A stretch of 64,000 bases of DNA. Source: Branchiostoma floridae (taxonomy: Eukaryota; Chordata; Leptocardii; Amphioxiformes; Branchiostomatidae). The position numbers and the translations under genes were made by a program. This document shows, one piece after another, positions 24,771 to 36,099 of this stretch; position 1 is the first letter of the stretch, and every line of letters starts with the position of its first letter. The stretch lies in the NCBI RefSeq assembly GCF_000003815.2, contig NC_049985.1:2674970-2738969 (forward strand), written 5' to 3'. Below the pieces are notes generated by a model. The model had not been told where the DNA came from and did no database searches. It was given only the letters and a program-made list of their open reading frames with translations.

Positions 24771-25480
24771 CTTCTTCTTCAATTCCTGAAAACCTGTTCC
24801 TCCCTGAAGGCTGAAGCTATCATGAGTGTGCTTGTTATCATAAGAAACAGAAGGGGCCTCTTCATTACAACAGTACACGGAGCTGGATATGCAGGTATTT
24901 GGAAAGACAAATTGTTTGACATTAGGTGCCACAGTATTTGTTTGTGCCTACAAAGCTTGACAGTGCATGTTTAACTGAAAGGAGATTATACCACTTGACT
25001 AATATAGATACAGATTTAGAATTCATCGTTGAATTTTTGAGGTATTCCAAAACAATATTAACTGCCAGCCAAAGTTACCAAACAGGAAACAAACTGTTTC
25101 ATGTTAGTTCCCCTTGCAGTGTGTCTAGAACTTGGACGTACAAATAAACTACAATGCAAATACTTGATCAATACTATTGGTAGGCGATTGCTGAGTAAAA
25201 AAAAAAGATTTGTGTGACATTTGATTTCAGGATTCAACAGACGACAAATCAAACATTCAAACAACATAAAAATTTAAAAAGATTTCTTCTCATAGTCTAT
25301 GAAATTCATTGAATGACTTCGTCGTTCAGTGGTTGTTCAGAAAAGTCAGAAGTCATTGTCTAGTAGAAAGGGCCGGTGTTACCTTACAACTTTCAGACAA
25401 ACTTTCTAGAAGTTTCAACACTATTGAAAACAACCCATAGCTAACTCAATCTGGGTATGACTTACTGGCAAATGTACTAA
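24770..25480. other. No gene seen
   Basis: Chance frames of 60-75 codons only. Confidence 0.5.
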
Positions 25481-25765
25481 GTCATTCCGATCATGGAATT
25501 TGTCATTACCACCTTGTCAGCAGTTTGACAGTCCGAGTTAATCGACCCAAAATTTCCTGCCAGGGAAAAAAGTTGTTTATTTTCACAGCACTTCCTCTGA
25601 TGGGCCTCTGCTCATTATAGGGTTTAAGATGTGGCCTTCAGCATTTTCAAGGATGTTTGTGGGTTAATTTTCGGGGGACTTCTATCATCGCAAACCTTCG
25701 GATGGGAAGTGAGACTTACCAGTTATCAAAAACATGCTCCGCTTTAATTGGGGATTCCACTTTTC
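25480..25765. promoter_or_regulatory. Candidate conserved non-coding block 12
   Basis: Complex unique DNA with GAGTTAATCGACC near 25535 and GCTTTAATTGGGG near 25741. Non-coding by inspection; regulatory role inferred from texture. Confidence 0.35.
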
Positions 25766-25939
25766 TTGTTTTGTCTAATGCTGTTTTCTAAAAGTGCTTT
25801 ACCAAAGCCTCTGTCTGCATTTGAAATCATACTGTAACAGTTTTTGAAAGGATTTTTAAAAGTGGCTTTCGTAAAGTTGACAATACAGCAAAGGACCAAA
25901 CAAGAAAGTGTAACTTAAAGTGGACAAGCTATTATAATA

Positions 25940-26020
25940 ATGTAGCTAAAATTGGTTTCATATAAAAGCAAGTATTATAGCTATTACAATACCTGATTAT
26001 AAAAGCAATTTTAGCTACAT
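25940..26020. mobile_element. Small inverted-repeat element
   Basis: ATGTAGCTAAAATTG at the left pairs with CAATTTTAGCTACAT at the right: a perfect 15-bp inverted repeat enclosing about 50 bp. It is probably a tiny MITE or a hairpin. Confidence 0.55.
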
Positions 26021-26209
26021 GGTAGCAACTACATATTTTGGATCAAGTCAAACTTTAAATGTATAGTCGGTCTAAAATATGTGACATTTTCAAAGAAAAA
26101 GTTGAATTCAAAGCTTTTTCTTAAGAAAGTGTCTTTGGATTGACATTGATGTGCTGCCTGCCAGCTAAACCAATAAAAAAGATTAAAATAAACACAACAA
26201 CCCTGTCAG

Positions 26210-28690
26210 CCAACAAGTTCAAGTGACGTCTGGTTTCTTGGCACCTCTTTTCCCTAAATTTCCATTTCCTTTGACACATTCTTGTCTAAAAGGGGAAGTA
26301 CAACAGCCGCAGACTACACAAAACTCCATTAGCCTCCAACCTTGCATGTCTGTAGTGGAACTGTCTTCACACGTGTTTGGTACAGATTTATAAGTTAGAG
26401 CATTGTGTGTTCTGGTACAGTTGGGCATTGCTTTCAGTCAAATAACTTCAAGATTACAATTATTTGCCTTAGACTTTTCGGTTTGACTGTAACATATGCT
26501 TTTCTGATATAAACAGTATAAAATCTTTAAATTTGTTGCCAATAAATTTGAGATTACAAACATTATTTTGCCTCCAACCTTGCATGTCTGTAGTGGAACT
26601 GTCTTCACACATGTTTTGGTACAGATTTATAAGTTAGAGCATTGTGTGTTCTGATACAGTCAGGCATTGCTTTCAGTCAAATAAATCAGAGATTACAAAC
26701 ATTATTTTGCCTCCAACCTTGCATGCCTATATTGGAACTGTCTTCACACATGTTTGGTCCCAATTTATAAGAACATTGTGTGTTCTGAAACACTCAGGCA
26801 TTGCTTTCAGTCAAATAAATCAAACTTTACAAAGTTTAACATTATTTTGCCTCCAACCTTGCATGTCTGTACTGGAACTGTCTTCACACATATTTGGTAC
26901 AGATTTATAAGTTACGTAGAGCATTGTGTGTTGTGGTACAGTCGGGCATTGCTTTCAGCCAAATAAATCAGAGATTACAAACATTATTTTGCCTCCAACC
27001 CTGCATGTCTGTATTGGAACTGTCTTCACACATGTTTTGGTGCAGATTTATAAGTTAGAGCATTGTGTGTTCTGGTACAGTTGGACATTGCTTTCAGTCA
27101 AATAAATTAGAGATTACAAACATTATTTTGCCTCCAACCTTGCATGTCTGTATTGGAACTGTCTTCACACATGTTTTGGTACAGATTTATAAGTTAGAGC
27201 ATTGTGTGTTGTGGTACAGTCAGGCATTGCTTTCAGTTAAATAAATCAGAAATTACAAACATTATTTTGCCTCCAACCTTGCATGCCTGTAGTGGAACTG
27301 TCTTCACACATGTTTGGTACAGATTTATAAGTTAGAGCATTGTGTGTTCTGGTATAGTCAGGCATTGCTTTCAGCTAAATAACTCAATGATTACAATTAT
27401 TTGCCTTAGACTTTTCGGTTTGACTGTAACATATGCTTTTCTGATATAAACAGTATAAAATCTGTAAATTTGTTGCAAATAAATTAGAGATTACAAACAT
27501 TATTTTGCCTCCAACTTTGCATATCTGTAGTGGAACTGTCTTCACACATGTTTTGGGCCAGATTTATAAGTTAGAGCATTGTATGTTATGGTACAGTCGG
27601 TCATTGCTTTCGGTCAAATAAATCAGAGATTACAAACATTATTTTGCCTCCAACCTTGCATGCCTGTAGTGGAACTGTCTTCACACATGTTTGGTACAGA
27701 TTTATAAGTTAGAGCATTGTGTGTTCTGGTATAGTCAGGCATTGCTTTCAGCTAAATAACTCAATGATTACAATTATTTGCCTTAGACTTTTCGGTTTGA
27801 CTGTAACATATGCTTTTCTGATATAAACAGTATAAAATCTGTAAATTTGTTGCAAATAAATTAGAGATTACAAACATTATTTTGCCTCCAACCTTGCATG
27901 TCTGTATTGGAACTGTCTTCACACATGTTTTGGTACAGATTTATAAGTTAGAGCATTGTGTGTTCTGGTACACTCAGGCATTGCTTTCAGTCAAATAAAT
28001 CAGAGATTACAAACATTTTTTTGCCTCCAACCTTGCATGTCAGTAGTGGAACTGTCTTCACACATGTTTTGGTGCAGATTTATAAGTTAGAGCATTGTGT
28101 GTTCTGGAACACTCGGACATTGCTTTCAGTCAAATAAATCAGACTTTACAAAGTTTAACATTATTTTGCCTCCAACCTTGCATGTCTGTAGTGGAACTGT
28201 CTTCACACATGTTTTGGTACAGATTTATAAGTTAGAGCATTGTGTGTTCTGGTACAGTCAGGCATTGCTTTCAGTCAAATAAATCAGAGATTACAAACAT
28301 TATTTTGCCTCCAACCTTGCATGTCTGTATTGGAACTGTCTTCACACATGTTTTGGTACAGATTTATAAGTTAGAGCATTGTGTGTTCTGGAACACTCGG
28401 ACATTGCTTTCAGTCAAATAAATCGGAGATTACAAAATATTATTTTGCCTTCAACCTTGCATGTCTGTAGTGGAACTGTCTTCGCACATGTTTTGGTCCA
28501 GATTTATAAGTTAGAGCATTGTGTGTTCTGGAACACTCGGACATTGCTTTCAGCCAAATAACTCAATGATTACAATTATTTTGCCTTAGACTTTTCGGTT
28601 TGCCTGTAACATATGCTTTTCTTATATAAACATGGGTCAGTTTAATATCTGTAAATTTGTTGCAAACTTTTCTAAGTCAACACCTTAAAA
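26210..28690. repeat. Minisatellite, about 140-bp unit with higher-order variants
   Basis: About 15 units of roughly 140 bp carry 'gcctccaaccttgcatgtctg', 'ggaactgtcttcacacatg' and 'ttataagttagagcattgtg'. At 26441, 27380, 27767 and 28560 a unit carries an extra block of about 100 bp ('ccttagacttttcggtttgactgtaacatatg'), which makes a higher-order pattern. Frames of 60-88 codons in it are translations of the repeat. Confidence 0.9.
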
Positions 28691-28789
28691 ACAAACACAT
28701 TAACGTTATATGCATATGACGTGATATGATTCTTATGAAAAACCAATATAGTGGATAACTTAAGTTGAATGGTTGAGACCTTGAAATGA

Positions 28790-28870
28790 GATCTCCAGCT
28801 ATCTAGTGGCTACCTGCAGCACTGCAATTGAACTTCCGGTTTTGATATCTCGTTCTCAATAAAGCACCTC
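28790..28870. repeat. Dispersed repeat fragment with CTTCCGGTTTTGATATCTCG
   Basis: The same word, with small changes, occurs near 49564 and 62288 next to 'ctgcag.g.aacttcc'. It is a fragment of a dispersed family. Confidence 0.5.
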
Positions 28871-29039
28871 CAAACAGACATCACTGCCAATACTTCAGAC
28901 TATAAGTTGCTAATATGTGGGATCAAATACACCTTTATTTGAGAGCAATGAACAGCATTTTTCTATGCTATACTGAATCAATAAGTTGTTTCTTGGAGTT
29001 GAAAATTATAAAAAGATATCTAGTTTATAGTAATCTTGC

Positions 29040-29520
29040 ACTTCTGTTTGTAGACTATACTTCAGACTATAAGTTGAATGAATTCAATAATGACTGCCTT
29101 CATTTGTTTCTTGGGATTTTTCATCCATTTCATCCACACACGATAAACCAGGTAGCAAAATAGAAAGCAGCACTCCTTATTAGCTCCAGAGGAGCAGAGA
29201 AAATTCTTATGGATTTTCTTCTGTGATGACATCATTAGTTGCAGTTACTCAGGACTTTGCAGTAAAGGAGATCTCAGTGGAGAGGTTTTATACACATTAT
29301 CGTTACCAGATTTTGTCCATTTATGTCCACAGACGATAAACCCGACTGTGAGTACAATTTGTGTATCAAAATAAAGCTCTCTCTGTATAGCTAACTCCAG
29401 AGTAACAGACAAAATTCTAATCTTATGGATTTTCTTCTGGGACGTCATCATTAGCAGTTACTCAGGACTGTACAGTATAGGAGCTTACAGTGGAGAGGTT
29501 TTAGATATACCATTAACAGA
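29040..29520. repeat. Two-unit tandem duplication, about 230 bp
   Basis: Both units contain 'acgataaaccaggt/cccgact', 'agctccag.g.agcaga.aaaattct', 'atggattttcttctg.gatg' and 'gttactcaggact..gcagta.aggag'. Confidence 0.75.
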
Positions 29521-29980
29521 TTTGGGCACAAATCCTCTTACACGAAACAAGAGATCACCTTAAAAGTCCTTTACAGAACGCTGTTCCGAGGAGAGAACTC
29601 CACAAAACTGCATCCATTTTATTAAATTCATTCTCTTCAAAAAGCATTCATCAGTAGACTAATTTGAAAAAAGTAGGTTATATTTTCACTCTGTCATCCC
29701 ATAGGATCTTAATTCTTATATTAACTGAAGTCTTTAGAAATCTTCAAATCAAAGGTAAACAAACATCTGCTATCACAATCCAGTACACTAACCTGAACCA
29801 TTTGAGTGGTTCTTCTGACCCTTGTTTTGTGGTAACTACATCAATTAAAAAAAAAAGAATCCTGCAAACAGAAAAGCAGGATTACTAAACTAAATATCTT
29901 TTTGCAAACTCCAAGAAACAAATGATTGATTCAGTATAGCCTCAAATAAGAGTGTATGTTGCTTCCACATATTAGCAATT
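29520..29980. other. No feature seen
   Basis: AT-rich DNA with one A-rich run near 29848; nothing recognised. Confidence 0.5.
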
Positions 29981-30570
29981 GTGGCAGACCCGCAATCTGC
30001 CATGGTTTATCGAGCTCTTTGACTTTTAATCAAAGGCAACGCGGCGCAAAATAACAAGGTGAATTGTCTTCAAAGTACAACCATGCCACTTGTCAGATAT
30101 ATCAATAATATATATCGGCATTAACGCCCGTATATCTCACCCTGCACCTTTAATAAACAACGTTTTAACGACAAATCAAGCTCGCGCGTTTACGCAGAAG
30201 ATTACCTGCGCTATTGATGGATTGTAATGAGCAGAAAGTGTCCTTTGGTTGTCAAAGTCAAAAGCAATTAGGTACACTTTCAGCAATCTAATTCATGTAA
30301 ACGTATCTAATCTTTTAAATCAGTTAATATCATCCGCTGATGGAATGCCAAATCTCTGCGTCGTTCAATAAAGACGAGCAATAAGTCTCAGTTTAGTTAC
30401 TTACAGAATGCCGGGAGGAGAGAAGAGATGAACTTCGCAACAAACTATCTCCCGTCCTGGCCTAAAGCTTTAATTGGTTCTGACAGGGTTGGCGATAAGG
30501 TAAGGAGGTTGAGATGTATTTGTAAGGGAGGGAATAAGTCATGTGAAACACTCCGCACATGTCAGATACA
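29980..30570. promoter_or_regulatory. Candidate conserved non-coding block 13
   Basis: A long complex block. It has a TCF/LEF-type ATCAAAGG at 30029-30036, CCTTTAATAAACAAC (forkhead/Hox-like) near 30148, GATGGATTGTAATGAG near 30216 and several AATTA words. No coding frame. It is among the most convincing regulatory candidates by texture, but without comparative data this stays inference. Confidence 0.4.
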
Positions 30571-30879
30571 TTTTGTACCTCAGGCTACGCCAATTTGATT
30601 CATTGGTTCTCTGATTTTTCAAATGTATGGTTCTCTGATTTTTCAAAATGGAAACAAAGCTTGAGGAACAGTTTAATGGAGTAAATACAGTCGTGTTGAA
30701 GTTTTCCTCCCTGCCCACTGCTTTTAAGATAGCTAATAAGAGAGAAAGAATATAGATATTGAAAGCAGATGTTAAGCTATAGTACCTCAGATTTACATGA
30801 TAATTTCTTCATTTTGCCAACATCTATAGCAAGTTATTAGCAACATACCAAATCCTGAAGATTCATCCACAACTTCTGG

Positions 30880-31460
30880 AGTAAATCAACAATTACACCG
30901 TTAACAGAGACAGACAGACTGACAGATGGATGGACAGACAGACAGACAAACATATACATCCAAACACAGGCCCAAAGACATTAGTAAATGCAAAAATCAA
31001 ATACAGCCAGTGAGTTCTTAGCAAATTCAGGTTGCATATTCAAGATTTCCTTTCATCTGGATGTAATTTATATTCCTTTGATCTGCTCTTCAATTCTCTA
31101 CATGCTGCCAACTACAGTTTACTTTCCAGCTCTAAGTTACATGTATGAGTGAAAATAGTTGCAGCAATGGCATGGCAAGGCAAACACTCTATCCACTTGG
31201 CCATTGCAATGGTATAGCAACATATCATATCACATCATAACATCATAAATTACTATTACACTGTTTTCAGAGATACAAATGTAAGACAGACAGACAGACA
31301 AACATATAAACATGCAGCCCCCAAGACATTATTTTCAAACGCAAAAATCTAAGAGTGAGTGAGTAAAAATTCAGGTTGCATTATTATTCAAGGTATCCTT
31401 TCATCTTTTGATCTGCTCTTCAATTCTCTACATGCTGCCAACCACAGTTTACGTTTGGGC
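30880..31460. repeat. Two-unit duplication, about 360 bp, with GACA microsatellite
   Basis: Both units have a GACAGACA run (about 30907-30950 and 31292-31310), then 'agacatt', 'caaaaatc' and 'tctgctcttcaattctctac', followed by ATGCTGCCAAC.ACAGTTTAC. Confidence 0.75.
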
Positions 31461-32950
31461 TCTCCACACCAAAATAGGCAGCCTTTGGAATGAAGTGAAA
31501 TGTATGTGAACATCAAGCACCATGAGTCCTAACATTTTGTGAGGAATTATAGGGTGGTAAGTTATGGGTGGAAATACTTGGCTTTGTAGCAATTGCTTCT
31601 GTAGCAGTTCCTTTTGTGGCAATGCCATTTGTAGAAATACCTTTGTAGCACAACATTTGATGCCTGAGAGAGTGCTAATTTTAGGGCAGCTATTCCCCAT
31701 GTACGTGTTATCATTGCATTCAAAATTATGTCTCCACAAAGTGTTGGTTAGATTTTCCATCACTTACCTTCATTGCAACTTAATTTTATCAGATAAGGAT
31801 AGACCCACAGACTGGGTTATCAGTTGGCTATCTTAATGAGTTTGAGATGCTATCTGGGAAGTAAGTACTGAATCAGGTCTGTCTGTGCGGCAGGTGGTTG
31901 TGGGGCAACTAAGGTTGTAGCAGCACCACCTAACGTGACAAGCAGAACTGCAGATTACCAGAGAGTCTGACTTTGTCTAGGACACAGTTGCAAATTGGGG
32001 CCCAAGTGGTCAGCTTTTGGGAGCGAAAAGAATGATATAAAAGACATAAAAATTCACAAAATGTCAAAATGGATCTGACTGATGATTTCTGCAACTCAAG
32101 GTGCTGGAAAGCGCGACAAGTAGCAAGCTTACTAGGCAGGTGAGCTTCAGACTCATGCTGTATACGTCTAGGTATACATCTTAAATTTTTGTTTCTGAAT
32201 ACTATCTGCTGGGCCCGGCGGTTTGGAAATGTGATCTAAGCCTTAGAGCTAAAGCTTCATGTATGGCACCACACCAAATACAAGTGTTGTTAGAAACTAA
32301 CATATAATCGCAAAATGTTTGTCCAGAACACCAGACCTGAACACCAGATACTTTCAAGTGGGGCATCTCGATTTAAGAATGAGGTATGGAATTTAAAATC
32401 CATCAAAATTGGCAACCTTGACTTCTCTGACCTGTAGAAATTGTAGACAGAGTACTTTTTCTGGCATTAATTTGTCCCAAATATTTGTTTTGCCTGTCAT
32501 TTATTACTTTAAAGCACATAGTAGTCACATTTTCTAATAACAGTGCAACCGCTGTCAACATTAGAAAGCTGTTATCAGATCAATGCACCTATCATAAGCG
32601 ATATACAAGTAGATTGTGTAGATCAGTGGACATTTGTAGCTCAATTCTATGACCAACTTGTAAGACCAATCAGGTAAGAACTAAGATACTATACTGGCAT
32701 ATCTTGAAACTTTGTCCGGGTTTGAATTTTCTTTTTTTCATGTGATCTTTTGTCCGTATACATAGATATGAGACACCTTTAAAATGCATTTCAAATGTAC
32801 CTACATTACTAAATATAATACAGAGTCTGACTTGATTAAACTGTGAACTTGAGACAGCATAAACCTTGTTTCCCCTCTTACCAAAAAAGTAAATGAATTC
32901 AATGATGTATATGTAACTTATTTTCTTAAGTTTTGGACAAAAACAAAGAT
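31460..32950. other. No gene seen
   Basis: A short reiterated 'gtagca..tgc/ttttgtggcaatg' stretch lies at 31585-31660. Otherwise it is AT-rich single-copy-looking DNA with chance frames (104 codons at most). Confidence 0.5.
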
Positions 32951-33460
32951 ACATTGTATGTCATTTTCCTTACACCTTTAGTTTTAAGTTTAAGAAACAA
33001 AGAAGCAGATGTTGATTTGTGAACTTCAGAAAAGAAGATACATGTCTATCGCCAATTACAAAGTTCCCCAATTCTACTCAAAGGTCATGAGTCTTTTCTT
33101 AAGTAAGTCCATAACTGAGATCGTTTTGTACAAGGACAAAAGATACATCGTAGATGACATTCTCCCTACACCTTTGAGTTTTAAGTTTTAGAAACAAAGA
33201 AGCAGACACTCTGGCCAGTAAAGAAGATACGCGTCTATCACCAATTACAAAGTTCCCCAGTTCTACCCAAAGGTCAAGTGTTTTCTTAAGTAACTTTAGA
33301 TTTCATAGATTTCATATTCCCTACACCTTGAGTTTTAAGTTTAAGAAACAAAGAAGCAGACACTCTGGCCAGTAAAGAAGATATAAGTCTATCGCCAATT
33401 ACAAAGTTCCTCAGTTCTATCCAAAGGTCAAGTGTTTTCTTAAGTAACTCCATAACCCTG
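32950..33460. repeat. Three-unit tandem array leading into block 14
   Basis: Units carry 'acctttagttttaagtttaagaaacaaagaagcaga', 'tctatcgccaattacaaagttccc' and 'aaaggtca.gtcttttcttaag'. Units start near 32973, 33166 and 33324. The last unit continues into block 14. Confidence 0.8.
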
Positions 33461-33720
33461 GTTTCAGAGATTAGGAAAGGTCAGGCGAGTTGTTTCTATT
33501 GCTTGGCCGTAATCTTCCTTACTGCCTTGCCATAAGAATTAATCGCAGAATGTGGAGTGAGCTGGTCCAGCCAATTATTTTGATAATACCCCAGCACTGG
33601 CAGAAGACATATCGGTGGTGGGAGAAATCTCAGAGGTCAGTTTGTTATGTATTCCAGGGCATACCATCGCAAAGTTATACTTCAAAAGTCTGGTTCCAAT
33701 TTCCAGGGTAAGGTAGCCTA
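33460..33720. promoter_or_regulatory. Candidate conserved non-coding block 14
   Basis: Unique DNA with TTAATC at 33539-33544, CCAATTATTTTGATAATACC near 33570 and GTAATCTTCC. A 73-codon + frame covers it but no splice sites or family are apparent. Confidence 0.35.
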
Positions 33721-33779
33721 TCATTTGTTATGATCCGAGGTATTTAGCGCTGATCAGGTGCGATCTGAAGGGTCGTGAT

Positions 33780-34395
33780 ACCACAGCGCTTGTTTTCTGA
33801 GTTTCAAAGTCGGGCCTTATCCTTGACTCTTGGCCCTCAACCCTTCAGCAATACCTGAACATGATGGGTGGAATGCTGGTGTTATATAACAAAATGTACG
33901 GATCCATTTTGCTTGAACTAAAGATCCATAACCCTTAAGTGAACACAGCTACAAAGGAAGCAGTTTAGGGTCAATGATACATTTGTGTTGAGGCCAAGAT
34001 ATGTATACAGCAAAGGAATTGATAATATCAATGAAGAAAAGACGATATGAACAATTGCCCTGTATACATGTACTCTATACACTATACTGTACACAAAAAA
34101 AAACTTTCTGTGCTGGTTGAGCACTTGTTTTCTGAGTTTCAAAGGCGCTCTCCTTGACTTTTGGCCCCCACACTTCAGCAATACCTGAACATGATCGGTG
34201 GAATGCTGGTGTTATATAACAAAATGTATGGATCCATTTTATTTGAACCAAGGACCAAAGATCCATAAACCTTAAGTGAACACAGCTACAGTTCCAAAGG
34301 ATGAGACTTGGGGGCCAAAACATATTTTTGCTGAGGCCGAGATATGTCTACAGCAAAAGAAATGATGACGAACAAAGAACGATATGAACCTGTAA
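33780..34395. repeat. Two-unit duplication, about 335 bp
   Basis: Both units contain 'cttgttttctgagtttcaaag', 'cttcagcaatacctgaacatgat', 'gtggaatgctggtgttatat' and 'aagtgaacacagctac'. Confidence 0.85.
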
Positions 34396-34619
34396 ATACT
34401 GTACATAGTGTCTGTCCTCTCTGTCATGACCTGTGGAAAACTAGCTCTTCACTTCAGGAAGCTAAAACTAGATCGAGATCACTTTCTTTTCCTTTTTCCT
34501 TCCATTCAGTTCCAATCTCAGCTCCCCCAGTCTCCATCCTGTCCCTGCCCATCATTCAACATTAAAGTGGGGTCAATCCCCCAGCCCAGGATCTTACAAT
34601 AGGGTAAATCGAAAGAGTC

Positions 34620-34820
34620 TGGACGAGCTCCATTAAACGCCCTATCCGAGGGACGGCCCTAACCAAACCTAGGTACTCATTTCCACCTGAGTGAAGTGAG
34701 GAAAGTCGTGTTAAGTGCCTTTCCCATGGGCACAAGATCGGTGACATATCAGCGGATTTGAACCCAGGACCTCTGGGGTATGGGACAAACACTCTGCCAC
34801 TGCGCCACACGATGCCACAT
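34620..34820 (-). mobile_element. tRNA-derived SINE
   Basis: On the - strand: GTGTGGCGCAGTGGCAGAGT (A-box region), a B-box-like GGTTCAAATCC (34754-34764 read in reverse), then the shared body CACTTAACACGACTTTCCTC and 'gagtacctaggtttggttag'. Confidence 0.75.
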
Positions 34821-35399
34821 AGGCTAAGTCGTCCTTACAAATGTATGTATAGTTGGTCACACTGGTAACAGTTGTACAGGTTTGACTGTATTTACAAAAG
34901 AACCATCCTTCCATGCATCCAGTTCCAATCAAAATCTAAGGGACCATAAAAAGTGGTCTCACTGGCGAAGTGGTCCTTGCAAATGTATGTACCGTTGGTC
35001 TGACTGTATTTACAAAAGAACCATCCTCAGAATCCATCCTGTCCCTGAAAAAATCTAAAGGACCATAAAAAGTGGTCTCATTGGCCAAGTGGTCCTAAAT
35101 GTATGTACCATTGGTCTGACTTGCACAGGTTCGACTGTATTTACAAAAGAACCATCCTCAGAATCCATCCAGTTCCAATCTCAGCTCCCCCAGTCTCCAT
35201 TCTGTCCCTGAAAAAATGTGGTCACATTGGCTATATTCGGTCCTTACAAATGTATGACTGTACAGGTGGTCACTTGTACAGGTTTGACTGTATTTACAAA
35301 AGAACCATCCTCAGAATCCATCCAGTTCCAATCTCAGCTCCCCCAGTCTCCATCCTGTCCCTGACCATCATTCAACATTAAAGTGGGGTCAATCCCCAG

Positions 35400-35600
35400 G
35401 CCCAGGAGCTTAAACGTCCTATCCGAGGGACGGCCCTAACCAAACCTAGGTACTCATTTCCACCTGAGTGCAGTGAGGAAAGTCATGTTAAGTGCCTTTC
35501 CCAAGGGCACAAGATCGGTGACATATCAGCAGATTTGAACCCAGGACCTCTGGAGTATTGGACAAACACTGCCGCTGCGCCACACGATCCCACATTGGCT
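35400..35600 (-). mobile_element. tRNA-derived SINE
   Basis: Nearly the same as 34620-34820 in sequence and in flanking 'aagtggggtcaatccccc'. The two copies may have arisen by duplication of the surrounding mosaic rather than by two insertions. Confidence 0.75.
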
Positions 35601-35764
35601 AAGTGGTCCTTACAAATGTATGTACAGTTGGTCACACTGGTAAAAGTTGTACAGGTTTGACTGTATTTACAAAGGAACCATCCTCCCATCCAGTTCCAAT
35701 CTCAGCTCCCCCAGTTCCATTCTGTCCCTGCCCATCATTCAACATTAAAGTGGGGTCAATCCCC

Positions 35765-35995
35765 CAGCCCAGAAGGTCACCGTGCTGGCTGGAGCACAGA
35801 GTAAGGGTCAGGTCTGATTTGGGGCTCCCTTCATTCGGCTATTTTGGTTCAATCGAACGTGAGAGGAACAGTCGCTCCAAATTACAGAGCTGGAAACGAT
35901 GATGCCGGATTGCTGGTCAGAGGTCAAAGAACCGTCCAACACTAGTCAGGCCAGATCATTGAGGCAACTGGTTCAGTCCGGCCAGAGTAAGTCAA
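35765..35995. promoter_or_regulatory. Candidate unique block 15
   Basis: GC-richer unique DNA between the SINE mosaic and the next array. No coding assignment. Texture resembles the other blocks. Confidence 0.25.
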
Positions 35996-36099
35996 CTAGT
36001 AGGTTGTTATAGAAGACATTTGAAATTTAAGACAGTTCAGGGCCGGGGGAAAAGGTTAAAATTTGAAGAAATGTAAAATCGAAGAATTTCTATGATATT

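Larger units (their letters stand above)
34430..35760. repeat. Mosaic of SINE pieces and short dispersed repeats
   Basis: 'tccagttccaatctcagctcccc' recurs near 34508, 35172, 35322 and 35692. 'gactgtatttacaaaagaaccatcc' recurs near 34885, 35005, 35135, 35287 and 35660. Two - strand SINE heads are embedded (see separate entries). No gene. Confidence 0.75.

Noticed and set aside
26644-28561. Several related 60-88 codon frames with Cys/Phe motifs
   Set aside because: They are translations of the 140-bp minisatellite in different units, not a gene family.
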